Assembly (NCBI RefSeq): GCF_000186265.1 | Contig: NC_014934.1 | Coordinates: 2,480,001-2,544,000, forward strand | DNA: 64,000 nt | Direction: 5' to 3' | Source of the DNA: Cellulophaga algicola DSM 14237 | GTDB taxonomy: Bacteria; Bacteroidota; Bacteroidia; Flavobacteriales; Flavobacteriaceae | In this document: positions 34,066-43,028 of the stretch, in pieces | Layout: each line of letters starts with the position of its first letter | Numbering within the stretch: position 1 is the first letter of the stretch | Notes under the pieces: generated by a model | Seen by the model: the letters and a program-made list of their open reading frames with translations, nothing else | Told to the model about the DNA's origin: nothing | Databases searched by the model: none | Position numbers and translations under genes: made by a program

Positions 34066-36051
34066 TTGATATCAAAATCTACTATTGATAAAGTGTATGA
34101 AACTGCTCGTTTAGAGGAGGTTATTGGCGACTATGTACAATTAAAAAAATCGGGTTCTAACTTTAAAGGTTTAAGTCCGTTTACCGATGAAAGGTCGCCT
34201 AGTTTTATGGTAAGTCCGGTAAAGCAAATTTGGAAAGATTTTAGTAGTGGTAAAGGAGGTAATGTCGTAGCCTTTTTAATGGAACATGAACATTTTACCT
34301 ATCCTGAAGCAATCAAACACTTAGCAAAGAAGTATAATATAGAGATAGAAGAAACGGAACAGAATGATGAGCAGAAAGAACAAGCCAATGAACGTGAAAG
34401 TATGTACTTGGTTTCAGAATATGCTCAAAAGTATTTTTCAGATATTCTTTGGAATACAGAATTAGGTAAAGCAATAGGTCTCTCGTATTTTAAAGAGCGT
34501 GGCTTTACAGAGGAGACTATTAAAAAATTCGCTTTAGGGTATTGTTTAGATAATTGGGATTCCTTCACCAATGCAGCATTAGAGAAAGGGTATCAAATAA
34601 AATATTTATCAGATACGGGGCTAACTATTGTTAAGGAGGATGCTGCCAATCCTGCAAACTCTAAAAAGTTTGACCGCTTTAAAGCGCGTGTCATGTTTCC
34701 TATTCAATCTTTAAGCGGCCGTGTGCTAGGTTTTGGTGGGCGTATATTAACGAATGATAAGAAGGCTGCTAAATATTTAAATTCACCAGAGAGTGATATT
34801 TACCATAAGAGTAAAGTGTTGTACGGTATTTACCATGCAAAGCAAGCTATAGCAAAAGAAGATAATTGCTATTTGGTAGAAGGGTATACCGATGTAATTC
34901 AGTTTCATCAGCGTGGTATTGAGAATGTAGTAGCGTCAAGTGGTACCGCATTAACTCCTGAGCAAATACGTTTGGTAAATAGGCTCACTAAGAATATTAC
35001 CGTTTTGTTTGATGGGGATGCAGCTGGCCTTAGGGCGTCTTTACGTGGAATTGATTTAATTCTGGAGCAAGGAATGAATGTAAAAATTTGTTCGTTCCCA
35101 GAAGGAGAAGACCCGGATAGCTTTGCTAGGGCTAATAACCTTGAGGAGGTCTTAGAATATTTGAAGACTAATTCTAAAGATTTTATACAGTTTAAGGCTT
35201 CTTTATTGATAAAAGAAGCAGAGAGTGATCCTGTAAAAAGGGCAGATACCGTTCGTGATATCGTTAATAGTATTTCTAAAATCCCTGACCGCATTCAAAA
35301 AGAAATCTATATTCAAGAATGTGCTCAGATTATGAACATATCAGAATCTGTACTTTTTAACACATTAGCTCAGATAGATAAAAAAGAGGTTTCCGATACA
35401 CATAAGAAGGTAAAAGAAGAGCAAAAAGCACAAGTATTTAATGTCGTTAAAAATGAAGAGGTTGGACAAAAAGTTGATGTTCAATTTGAATTAGAACGAA
35501 AAATTATTGAAATATTACTACTTTATGGAAACTCACCTCAAGAGTTCGAAGATCTTATTTTAAAAGAAAATGAAAAAGGAGATTTAGAATTAGAGCCAGA
35601 AAAAATTGAAGCAAAAGTTTACGAAAAAATATTTCTAGATCTTCAAGATGATGAAATTGAGTTAGGTAATGAGAACTTTAGGAATATCTATAGTAAGTTA
35701 ATTCAGGAACTTAATGAAAATGAAAACTTCAGTATTAATACCTTTATTGCTCCGTTAGATCAGGAAATGGTATCAGAGATATCCTCCATTTTAATGGAGG
35801 AAGAAAAATACATGTTGCATGATTGGGCTCGTAAAGAAATCTATCCTAAGAAGAAAGAAGTTACTATAGCGCAGTTAACAAATGAAACTATTTTAACCTT
35901 ACGTTGTTTTTTAATTAAACGTAGAATTAATGCTTTACAAAACGAAACAACAAAGTTAGAGAATGATAATAGAGAGATCTTGGAGGAAATCATGAATTAC
36001 ATTCATTTAAATACATTATTGAATAAGAAATTAAATAGAGTTTTGTCTTAA
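34066..36051 (+). CDS. dnaG: DNA primase lacking zinc ligands
   Basis: DnaG synthesises RNA primers at the replication fork. 661 residues, TTG start. The order is CHC2-like N-terminal domain (1-100), the RNA-polymerase core with TOPRIM motifs EGYTDVI and FDGDAAG, and a C-terminal DnaB-interaction region. In the zinc domain all four metal ligands of E. coli DnaG (C40, H43, C61, C64) are replaced: S37-P-F-T40 and D58-F-S-S61. The surrounding fold residues (SPSFMVSP, GKGGN) are kept. The domain must hold together without zinc. Confidence 0.95.
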   Translation: MISKSTIDKVYETARLEEVIGDYVQLKKSGSNFKGLSPFTDERSPSFMVSPVKQIWKDFSSGKGGNVVAFLMEHEHFTYPEAIKHLAKKYNIEIEETEQNDEQKEQANERESMYLVSEYAQKYFSDILWNTELGKAIGLSYFKERGFTEETIKKFALGYCLDNWDSFTNAALEKGYQIKYLSDTGLTIVKEDAANPANSKKFDRFKARVMFPIQSLSGRVLGFGGRILTNDKKAAKYLNSPESDIYHKSKVLYGIYHAKQAIAKEDNCYLVEGYTDVIQFHQRGIENVVASSGTALTPEQIRLVNRLTKNITVLFDGDAAGLRASLRGIDLILEQGMNVKICSFPEGEDPDSFARANNLEEVLEYLKTNSKDFIQFKASLLIKEAESDPVKRADTVRDIVNSISKIPDRIQKEIYIQECAQIMNISESVLFNTLAQIDKKEVSDTHKKVKEEQKAQVFNVVKNEEVGQKVDVQFELERKIIEILLLYGNSPQEFEDLILKENEKGDLELEPEKIEAKVYEKIFLDLQDDEIELGNENFRNIYSKLIQELNENENFSINTFIAPLDQEMVSEISSILMEEEKYMLHDWARKEIYPKKKEVTIAQLTNETILTLRCFLIKRRINALQNETTKLENDNREILEEIMNYIHLNTLLNKKLNRVLS

Positions 36052-36070
36052 AAATTAATTATTTAGAACT

Positions 36071-36099
36071 AAAAAAGCCTAGCATTGCTAGGCTTTTTT
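36071..36099. terminator. Bidirectional terminator between dnaG and the response regulator gene
   Basis: AAAAAAGCCTAGC pairs perfectly with GCTAGGCTTTTTT around an ATT loop. It lies between two converging genes. Confidence 0.92.
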
Positions 36100-36120
36100 A
36101 GTATGTAATATATTTTAGAA

Positions 36121-36750
36121 TTAATATAATTCTAAGGCTTTTGCTTGTTGTAATAAATCTACTAAGTTGTCTACATTAAGCTTGCGCATTAAACGTGCTT
36201 TATATGTACTTACTGTTTTTTCGTTTAAGTTTAAACCAATAGCAACATCTTTGTTACGTTTACCGCTAGCTAACATTTTTAAAACTTCAACTTCTCTAGT
36301 AGATAGTTTTCTGAAAAATCTTCTTGGTTTTTTAGTGCCTTCATCAAAAGCAAGTCTTTGAGCAAGCTCATTGGTAATAAACATATCACCTTTACTTACT
36401 TTTCTTACCGCAGAAATAATATAATCTAAATCAGCAGCTTTAGATAGGTAGCCATAAGCACCTGCTCTAATGGTACTAAGTGCATAAACATCTTCAGATT
36501 GACCACTGTAGATAAGTACCTTTATATCGGGATACTCGGCTTTAATTCTTCTTAAAGTAGCAATTCCGTTAATTTCAGGGATATCCATCTCTAACATCAC
36601 TACATCTGGGCTTATCGTTTCTAATTTTTCAAACAGTTCGGTTGTCGTTGCGACATCTGCAATAACCTCAAAATCCGACGCTGTATCTAATACAAACTTA
36701 ATTCCCGCTCTTACAACTGGATGGTTATCAGCAATTAATACTTTAATCAT
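36121..36750 (-). CDS. NarL/LuxR-type response regulator with altered phospho-acceptor
   Basis: A 209-residue receiver plus LuxR-type HTH protein (HTH about 145-205; LSTREVEVLKMLASGKRNKDVA). In the receiver the usual phospho-acceptor Asp is Glu54 (DVVMLEMDIPEING; the codon is GAG), and the N-terminal acidic pair is D8-N9. The conserved Lys (LSKA) and Ser (YSG) remain. Glu is the classic phospho-mimic, so this regulator may be always active or respond to something other than phosphorylation. No histidine kinase gene is adjacent. Confidence 0.92.
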   Translation of the reverse strand: MIKVLIADNHPVVRAGIKFVLDTASDFEVIADVATTTELFEKLETISPDVVMLEMDIPEINGIATLRRIKAEYPDIKVLIYSGQSEDVYALSTIRAGAYGYLSKAADLDYIISAVRKVSKGDMFITNELAQRLAFDEGTKKPRRFFRKLSTREVEVLKMLASGKRNKDVAIGLNLNEKTVSTYKARLMRKLNVDNLVDLLQQAKALELY

Positions 36751-36921
36751 TTTCGTTTTTTTTCTTGATATTCAACTTATTACACGTAAAAGCCAATAAT
36801 TTCTGACATGCAATGTAAAGTTTATTTATCTGATTTCTAGTGTAAATTTGATATTTTTTTATGAAACTACGTTGTTTTTCATCATTTTTTCGTTTTATTC
36901 ACTTGATTTTAAGATGAATGG

Positions 36922-37710
36922 TTATTTTAATGCATTCGGGATCACACAAACGGGTATAGGAAGCATCTTATGTTTGTTTGCAGTATTGAGTTTCGTATAA
37001 ATAGTAAGAACCTCTTTTTTTCTTCCTGTGAAATCGGCTGCAGTTTTGCCTTTTTCAATCATTTCCATAGCCCATTCTAACTCAGGATAGGATGCTCCAA
37101 TTTGGTCTTCATCGGTGCGATCATCGCCCCATAGGCCGTCAGTAGGGGCTGCGCTAATTATTTCTTCATTTACGCCCAGTGTTTTAGCTATTTCCCAAAC
37201 CTCAGTTTTGAGTAAATCAGCTATCGGACTCAAATCTACTCCGCCATCTCCATACTTGGTGTAAAATCCTACACCAAAGTCTTCAACTTTATTTCCTGTG
37301 CCTGCAACTAAATACGCTTCTAAGGCAGCAAAATAGTATAAACTAGTCATTCTAAGTCTAGCTCGGGTGTTTGCTAAAGACATAAAACGTTCTTCTTCAT
37401 TTTCTACCGTAGGCATTGCTGCTACTAAACTATCAAATACAGGAGTAAGATTAATTTCTAGTCTTTTTACGTTGCTAAAGTTTTCCTGTAGCCATGCTAT
37501 ATGGCGTGATGCTCTTCCTATTTGGTTTTCTTCTTGGTGAATAGGCATCTCTAAACAAAGAAGGTCTAGTCCTGTTTTAGCACATAAAGTAGAGGTTATA
37601 GCAGAATCTATTCCGCCAGATATTCCTATGACAAATCCTTTCATATGAGCATTTGTTGCATAATCTTTTAACCAATCTACGATGTGACTTATTACTTTTT
37701 CCGTTTGCAT
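36922..37710 (-). CDS. nadE: Ammonia-dependent NAD(+) synthetase
   Basis: NadE amidates deamido-NAD to NAD using ATP and ammonia. The PP-loop SGGIDS is at residues 31-36, and the family segments GTGNKVEDFGVGFYTKYGDGGVD (about 137-159) and PTDGLWGDDRTDEDQIG are clear. At 262 residues it lacks the glutaminase domain. It is divergent from gldB, an arrangement I recall from other flavobacteria. Confidence 0.96.
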   Translation of the reverse strand: MQTEKVISHIVDWLKDYATNAHMKGFVIGISGGIDSAITSTLCAKTGLDLLCLEMPIHQEENQIGRASRHIAWLQENFSNVKRLEINLTPVFDSLVAAMPTVENEEERFMSLANTRARLRMTSLYYFAALEAYLVAGTGNKVEDFGVGFYTKYGDGGVDLSPIADLLKTEVWEIAKTLGVNEEIISAAPTDGLWGDDRTDEDQIGASYPELEWAMEMIEKGKTAADFTGRKKEVLTIYTKLNTANKHKMLPIPVCVIPNALK

Positions 37711-37803
37711 TGCGCTATTTTTTTAAGTTGAAATCAATTAACTTTGCTTCGTAAAAATAAAACCTAAGTACTAATAAATAAAACTTAATAGAAATTACTT
37801 TAT

Positions 37804-38769
37804 ATGAAGAAGTTAATTTTTGCTCTTTTGATAGTTTCATCATTCTTTTTTTACAATTGTGAGGAAGAAGATAAGGTACCTCAAGAGATTGATAAAATAA
37901 CTGTTGATGTTCAAGTAGATCGTTTTGATCAAGAGTTTGCGCAAACCACAGCAGAAAACCTAAATGCTACTAAAGCTAAATATCCTTATTTGTTTCCACA
38001 ACAATATGCGGATAGTGTTTGGCTTTTGAAATTAAAGGATACCATTCAGATAGAATTAAATACGGAGGTAGGGAAAGCCTTTCCGAATTTTGATGCGGAA
38101 ACAGAAGATTTAAAACGATTGTTTCAACATATAAAATATTATTTCCCAAAATTTCCAATTCCAAGAGTGGTTACCTTAACTTCTGATGTTGAGTATACCA
38201 GTAGAGTAATCTTAGCAGACACCTTATTGTTAATTGGTTTGGATAATTATTTAGGAAAAAATCATAAATTCTATAAAGGATTTCAGAACTATATTTCAAG
38301 TGGTTTAGATAAGGAGTATATTGTTAGTGATGTTGCTTCAGAATTCTGTGCTACCGTAATGCCTTATCAGAAAGGAAGAACTTTTTTAGATCAATTGGTT
38401 TATTATGGTAAGGAATTGTACTTAAAAGATAAGTTATTGCCTTTTAAATCTGAAGCACAGCGCATTGGCTATTCGCAAGAACAACTAGAATGGGCAGAAG
38501 CTAACGAAAATCAGATTTGGCGTTATTTTGTAGAACGAGAACTCTTGTATAGTACAGAAAAGCAATTACAGCCAAGGTTTATAGATCCGGCGCCATTTTC
38601 AAAATTTCAATTGGAATTAGATAATGAGTCTCCTGGAAGGATTGGGCAATATGTGGGGTGGCAAATAGTGCGTGCCTTCATGGAAAATAATGAAGTTACT
38701 TTACAACAATTACTAACCATACCTACCGAAGAACTTTTTAATAAATCAAATTACAAACCTAAAAAATAA
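37804..38769 (+). CDS. gldB: Gliding motility lipoprotein GldB
   Basis: GldB is an envelope lipoprotein required for gliding in Flavobacterium. 321 residues; lipoprotein leader ALLIVSSFFFYNC with Cys 19 followed by an acidic EEED. The middle contains RFDQEFAQTT and YPYLFPQQYADSVW; VASEFCATVMPYQKGRTFLDQL and the C-terminal GRIGQYVGWQIVRAFMENN are typical. The stop overlaps the gldC start by one base. The presence of gldB and gldC indicates the gliding/T9SS machinery characteristic of this phylum. Confidence 0.94.
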   Translation: MKKLIFALLIVSSFFFYNCEEEDKVPQEIDKITVDVQVDRFDQEFAQTTAENLNATKAKYPYLFPQQYADSVWLLKLKDTIQIELNTEVGKAFPNFDAETEDLKRLFQHIKYYFPKFPIPRVVTLTSDVEYTSRVILADTLLLIGLDNYLGKNHKFYKGFQNYISSGLDKEYIVSDVASEFCATVMPYQKGRTFLDQLVYYGKELYLKDKLLPFKSEAQRIGYSQEQLEWAEANENQIWRYFVERELLYSTEKQLQPRFIDPAPFSKFQLELDNESPGRIGQYVGWQIVRAFMENNEVTLQQLLTIPTEELFNKSNYKPKK

Positions 38770-39104
38770 TGGCAAAATTACATACCTCAGAAATAACATT
38801 ACGTGTAGGTTTAGATGAAAACAGAGTACCTGAAGAGCTTAATTGGTCTGCAGATGACGGCGGTATAGATAATCAAGAAGTAAAGGCTATGTTATTATCT
38901 GTTTGGGATAGTAAAAATAACGAGTCACTTAAAATAGATTTATGGACGAAAGATATGCCTGTAGATGAAATGAAAATATTTTTTCATCAAACCTTAGTTT
39001 CCTTATCTGATACTTTTATGAAAGCAACACAAGACGAGAAAATGACAGCTACGATGAAAGATTTTTGTGATTATTTCGCTGAAAAATTAGAGCTAAAAAA
39101 ATAA
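38769..39104 (+). CDS. gldC: Gliding motility protein GldC
   Basis: A 111-residue soluble protein, no signal peptide. It opens LHTSEITLRVGLDENRVPE and contains SADDGG and VKAMLLSVWD, matching GldC as I recall it. GldC is reported to be an accessory gliding protein that acts with GldB. Its start overlaps the gldB stop (TAATGG), so translation is coupled. Confidence 0.9.
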   Translation: MAKLHTSEITLRVGLDENRVPEELNWSADDGGIDNQEVKAMLLSVWDSKNNESLKIDLWTKDMPVDEMKIFFHQTLVSLSDTFMKATQDEKMTATMKDFCDYFAEKLELKK

Positions 39105-39613
39105 TTTTAGCTAAAATAGATTAACAGTATAGGCTAGTAATTCTAAAGTACCATAATTTACGTAATTAGGAATTACTAGCTTTAGTTATATTTAATTTTT
39201 TGAATAGTTTAGCTTCATCTGTTTGTGTTGGCCTCTCCTATATATTATGATTTCGTTGTTTTTACATTTTTACCATATACCTAAAAATAGTACTTCATTA
39301 TACATGTAGCTCGCCATATGTCAATTTTGAATTGTACAATTCCCTAACTTTAGCTTATTTTTTTCCTTCTATTAGATCAATAATTTTGTTGTTAGTATTA
39401 GAAGGTATATTTCTCTAAATATTAGTTTTGAGGTTGGAGGTATGTTTCTGTGCTTTTCTTAAACTATAAGTTATTTTTAACGTTTAAGAACTGTAAGAAG
39501 TAGTGTGCCTTTGAGACTTACTTGTTGTAATAGCTATTGTGAAAATTATAAGTAGTCCATTTTTTTCATAATAAAAACAAGTAGTCGGATTAAAAGTAAG
39601 AAGGTGTTGAGGT
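39105..39613 (+). other. Non-coding gap with a perfect hairpin
   Basis: 509 bases without a credible gene. GCTAGTAATTC (39133-39143) pairs with GAATTACTAGC (39170-39180) and is followed by a T-rich stretch, probably the gldC terminator. A weaker hairpin, CCTTCTA...TAGAAGG, spans 39365-39414. The rest is AT-rich; no tRNA, riboswitch or repeat was recognised. An undetected small RNA is possible. Confidence 0.5.
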
Positions 39614-39991
39614 ATGGAAAAGGTAAATGTAGAAAAGTTAATTTTTATTTATAATGCAAATTCAGGTGCGCATAATGCGGTATTAGATACTGCTCATAAA
39701 ATATTTAGTCCAAGCACGTATGAGTGTAGCTTGTGTGACATCACCTTTGGTATTTTTACAGAAAACAAAGTTTGGAGAAAATTTAGAGCACAATCAACAA
39801 CACCAATGGAGTTTCTTCATAAAGATGAATTTTTAAAAACCTACAGTTCTAAATTTGGGAAGAAATATACGTTTCCAATCGTTCTTGCAGAAACAAATGA
39901 GGATTTTGAAGTAGTGGTCACCACAGAGAAAATGAATTCTCTTGATAATGTAGAGAGTTTAATGAGGGAAGTGTTAGTTACTTTAAATTAA
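39614..39991 (+). CDS. Conserved small protein with CxxC motif, unknown function
   Basis: A 125-residue soluble protein. It opens VEKLIFIYNANSGAHNAVLD and has a C-X2-C pair (ECSLCDITFG) near residues 38-41, then ENKVWRKFR and FPIVLAET. I recall similar proteins in Bacteroidota and cyanobacteria as uncharacterised; the function is unknown. The CxxC could bind metal or act as a redox pair. It converges on engB, the two stops being 7 bp apart. Confidence 0.7.
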   Translation: MEKVNVEKLIFIYNANSGAHNAVLDTAHKIFSPSTYECSLCDITFGIFTENKVWRKFRAQSTTPMEFLHKDEFLKTYSSKFGKKYTFPIVLAETNEDFEVVVTTEKMNSLDNVESLMREVLVTLN

Positions 39992-39998
39992 TGGAGAT

Positions 39999-40625
39999 TT
40001 AGATAAAATCTGCCCAATTATCTTTTTTAAAATTCTCATTCATAAGATCTATGTAATCTAGAACTTCATCTTGTCCAATATTTTTTGAGGCAGAAGTTAT
40101 AAAGTAATTTGGCGCTTCTTGCCACATACTTTCGAGCAAGTGATCAATATACGTTTGTACATTTCTCTCAATTACGTTTGGTTTTAATTTATCGGCCTTA
40201 GTAAAGACAATGGAAAATGGAATCTGATTTTCACCCATCCATTCCAAAAATTCTAAATCGACTTTTTGTGGTTCATGACGAATGTCTACAAGAACAAAAG
40301 CAGAGACTAATTGCTTGCGTTCTCTAAAATAATCAGTAATATATCTCTGGAATGTTTTTTTATCTCTTTTAGATACTCTTGCGTACCCGTATCCAGGTAA
40401 ATCTACTAAATACCAACTATCATTTATTTTAAAATGATTGATTAGCTGTGTTTTTCCTGGCCTACCTGAAGTTTTTGCTAAACTTTTTTTATCGGTAAGC
40501 ATATTGATCAATGAAGATTTTCCTACATTAGACCTCCCTATAAAAGCGTATTCGGGAATAGCTTCTTTAGGGCAGTTGGTCACATTAGAGTTGCTCATTA
40601 CAAACTCGGCTGACTTTACTTTCAT
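39999..40625 (-). CDS. engB: Ribosome-biogenesis GTPase EngB (YsxC/YihA)
   Basis: EngB is an essential GTPase of 50S ribosomal subunit assembly. With the start at 40625 (MKVKSAEFV) it has 208 residues. G1 is GRSNVGKSS at 30-38, the switch region has TSGRPGKTQLINHF, and G3 (DLPGYGYA) and G4 (TKAD) follow. An upstream ATG at 40667 would add 14 residues that do not fit the family and overlap the next gene. Confidence 0.95.
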   Translation of the reverse strand: MKVKSAEFVMSNSNVTNCPKEAIPEYAFIGRSNVGKSSLINMLTDKKSLAKTSGRPGKTQLINHFKINDSWYLVDLPGYGYARVSKRDKKTFQRYITDYFRERKQLVSAFVLVDIRHEPQKVDLEFLEWMGENQIPFSIVFTKADKLKPNVIERNVQTYIDHLLESMWQEAPNYFITSASKNIGQDEVLDYIDLMNENFKKDNWADFI

Positions 40626-40642
40626 GGAGTATTTTTTTTGTC

Positions 40643-41407
40643 TTAGAATTTTCGGGCTATGAACCAAGCTTCTAATATCGTATTAAATTCATCTGGATGT
40701 TCCATCATTGCTGCATGGCCACATTTGTCAATCCAAAATAAATCGGAATCTGGTAATAATTTATGAAAATCATCAGCAACATCTGGTGGTGTAACATGGT
40801 CGTTTTTACCCCAAATGATACACGTTGGCGTGGTCATTTTTGGTAGGTCCTTTGCCATGTTATGGCGTATGGCACTTTTTGCAATAGCTAATGTCTTTAC
40901 AAGCTTTATTCTGTCATTAACAGTAGCGAAAACTTCATCTACTATTTCAGGTGTGGCAACAGCAGGATCATAAAAAACATCCTGTGCTTTCTTCTTTATA
41001 AATTCGTAATCACCTCTTCGGGGATAGCCATCTCCCATTGCACTTTCATACAATCCAGAACTTCCTGTTATTATTAAAGCTTTTACAAATTTTGGATATA
41101 ACTTTGTGTGTAATAAACCAATATGTCCGCCCAAAGAGTTTCCTAAAAGTATAACCTCATTTAAGCCTTTGTGTTTTATAAAATCATTCACAAATTTAGC
41201 GAAGCTTTTAACTGTAGTTTTTAAAAGGGGCTTATCATATATAGGTAATTCAGGAACTAAAATTTTATACCCTTTATTAGGGAAATAATTCATAACACCT
41301 TCAAAATTACTTAAACCACCCATTAATCCATGTAAAACAATTACTGGAGTGCCTTCTCCTACTTCAATGTACTTGTATTTGCCTTCCGTTATTAACTCTT
41401 CTTTCAT
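40643..41407 (-). CDS. Alpha/beta hydrolase
   Basis: A 254-residue alpha/beta-hydrolase. The oxyanion motif HGLMGG is at 26-31, the nucleophile elbow G-N-S91-L-G-G, the acid Asp in WGKNDHVTP, and His in CGHAAMMEHP, so the full catalytic triad is present. No signal peptide. Substrate unknown; close relatives are carboxylesterases and aromatic-ring-cleavage hydrolases. It is probably co-transcribed with engB (17-bp gap). Confidence 0.88.
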   Translation of the reverse strand: MKEELITEGKYKYIEVGEGTPVIVLHGLMGGLSNFEGVMNYFPNKGYKILVPELPIYDKPLLKTTVKSFAKFVNDFIKHKGLNEVILLGNSLGGHIGLLHTKLYPKFVKALIITGSSGLYESAMGDGYPRRGDYEFIKKKAQDVFYDPAVATPEIVDEVFATVNDRIKLVKTLAIAKSAIRHNMAKDLPKMTTPTCIIWGKNDHVTPPDVADDFHKLLPDSDLFWIDKCGHAAMMEHPDEFNTILEAWFIARKF

Positions 41408-41594
41408 TGATGTAGGTTGTATTCTGTAAAGGCAAATATAGACATTTCCTAATAATACAACCCTACTTGTTTTAATGTGATTTGTGTAGATGGCTTTTAA
41501 GCATGAATTTGAAGTTTTTCTAAATTTTAACAGCCTAATTTGAGTTGTTTTTCGGGTTTTACAGGTGTCTCAGATATCAGAATTTATTAACAAT

Positions 41595-41638
41595 GTGGTA
41601 AATAGTGGTAAATTGTGGTAATAAAATCAATATATTTG
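41595..41638 (+). promoter_or_regulatory. MraZ operator (three 10-bp direct repeats) and dcw promoter
   Basis: GTGGTAAATA, GTGGTAAATT and GTGGTAATAA follow each other at exactly 10-bp steps from 41595 to 41624. TATATTTG, a full -7 match, lies at 41631-41638, and the mraZ start at 41667. In E. coli MraZ binds three TGGG boxes with 10-bp spacing before its own gene. Here the equivalent core is TGGTA. The repeats cover the -33 region, which fits autorepression. Confidence 0.8.
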
Positions 41639-41666
41639 AGTTATAATTTGAAACAAGGACAATAAA

Positions 41667-42131
41667 GTGATCAATTTCATAGGAACATATGACTGTAAAG
41701 CGGACGCTAAAGGTAGGGTAATGCTGCCTGTTGCGCTTAAAAATCAGATGTCTCCCGTGTTAACAGAAGGTTTCGTAATTAAGCGTTCTGTCTTTCAACC
41801 TTGTCTAGAATTATATCCAATGAAAGAGTGGAATCTCTTAATGGAGAAAATGAATATGAAGAATCGCTTTGTCAAAAAGAATAATGATTTTATACGTCGT
41901 TTTTCTGCGGGTGTCAAGGTAGTAGAAATTGATGCAACAGGGAGGTTATTAATTCCTAAGAATTTAATTGATGTTGCAAATATAGCAAAAGAGGTGGTAT
42001 TGAGTTCTGCTATAAATATTATTGAAATTTGGGATAAAGACAGCTATGAAAAAGTTTTAGAGGATACCACTCTTGACTTTGCAGCGCTGGCAGAAGAAGT
42101 AATGGGAGGAGACGAAGATGAGTTATCATAA
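41667..42131 (+). CDS. mraZ: Transcriptional regulator MraZ
   Basis: MraZ represses the division and cell-wall operon it heads. 154 residues, GTG start, two AbrB-like swapped-hairpin repeats: DAKGRVMLPVALK near residue 12 and DATGRLLIPKNLI near residue 92, the double DxxGR signature. Three 10-bp repeats upstream are its likely operator. It overlaps rsmH by 14 bp. Confidence 0.96.
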   Translation: MINFIGTYDCKADAKGRVMLPVALKNQMSPVLTEGFVIKRSVFQPCLELYPMKEWNLLMEKMNMKNRFVKKNNDFIRRFSAGVKVVEIDATGRLLIPKNLIDVANIAKEVVLSSAINIIEIWDKDSYEKVLEDTTLDFAALAEEVMGGDEDELS

Positions 42132-43026
42132 TCCAGTTTTATTAAAAGAGTCTATAGATGGACTAAATATTAAAAGTGACGGCATTTACGTTGATGTCAC
42201 TTTTGGTGGTGGTGGGCATTCAACAGAAATTTTGAGCCGTTTGGGTGCTAAAGGAAAGTTATATGCTTTTGATCAAGATGAAGATGCCCTCAAGAATGCT
42301 ATTGATGATGAGCGCTTTGTATTGATTCATGAGAATTTTAGGTTTATCAGTCAGTTTTTAAAATTCTATGGTATAAAGAAGGTAGACGGAATCTTAGGAG
42401 ATTTTGGAGTATCGTCTCATCAATTTGATGTTGCGGAACGTGGATTTTCTACCCGTTTTGATGCTGATTTAGATATGCGTATGAGTAAGCGAAATGCTGT
42501 GTCTGCTTATGATGTGGTAAATACATATGCTTATGACGATTTACGCAGAGTCTTATTTCAATATGGAGACCTTAGAAATGCAAATGCCATAGCAACTGCT
42601 ATTATAGCAAATAGGGAAGAAACGCCAATAAAAACTACAGACCAGTTAAAATCTGGTTTAAAACAGTTTTTGCCAGCACGTGTTGAACACAAGATATTAG
42701 CTCAAATTTATCAAGCGATTCGTATAGAAGTGAATCAGGAGATTGAGGTAATTAAAGAGTTTTTGTTGCAAGTTCCAGATTTGTTAAACGAAGAGGGTAG
42801 GTTAAGTGTTATTAGCTATCATTCTTTAGAAGATAGATTGGTGAAAAATTTTTTTAGATCAGGAAAATTTGAAGGCGAACCTGATAAGGACTTTTATGGG
42901 AATATGAGTCTTCCGCTTAAAAAAGTAGGGGGATTAACGGTTCCTTCAAAAAAAGAGATTGCGGGTAATAATAGAGCACGTAGTGCAAAATTAAGAATAG
43001 CAGAAAAAGCAAAAAGCAAAAAATAG
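42118..43026 (+). CDS. rsmH: 16S rRNA (cytosine-1402 N4)-methyltransferase
   Basis: RsmH methylates C1402 of 16S rRNA. 302 residues; SAM-binding DVTFGGGGHSTEIL near the N-terminus, FDQDEDAL, DLDMRM, and SYHSLEDRLVK followed by the C-terminal NNRARSAKLR. It is the second gene of the dcw cluster, as in most bacteria. Confidence 0.97.
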   Translation: MSYHNPVLLKESIDGLNIKSDGIYVDVTFGGGGHSTEILSRLGAKGKLYAFDQDEDALKNAIDDERFVLIHENFRFISQFLKFYGIKKVDGILGDFGVSSHQFDVAERGFSTRFDADLDMRMSKRNAVSAYDVVNTYAYDDLRRVLFQYGDLRNANAIATAIIANREETPIKTTDQLKSGLKQFLPARVEHKILAQIYQAIRIEVNQEIEVIKEFLLQVPDLLNEEGRLSVISYHSLEDRLVKNFFRSGKFEGEPDKDFYGNMSLPLKKVGGLTVPSKKEIAGNNRARSAKLRIAEKAKSKK

Positions 43027-43028
43027 TC

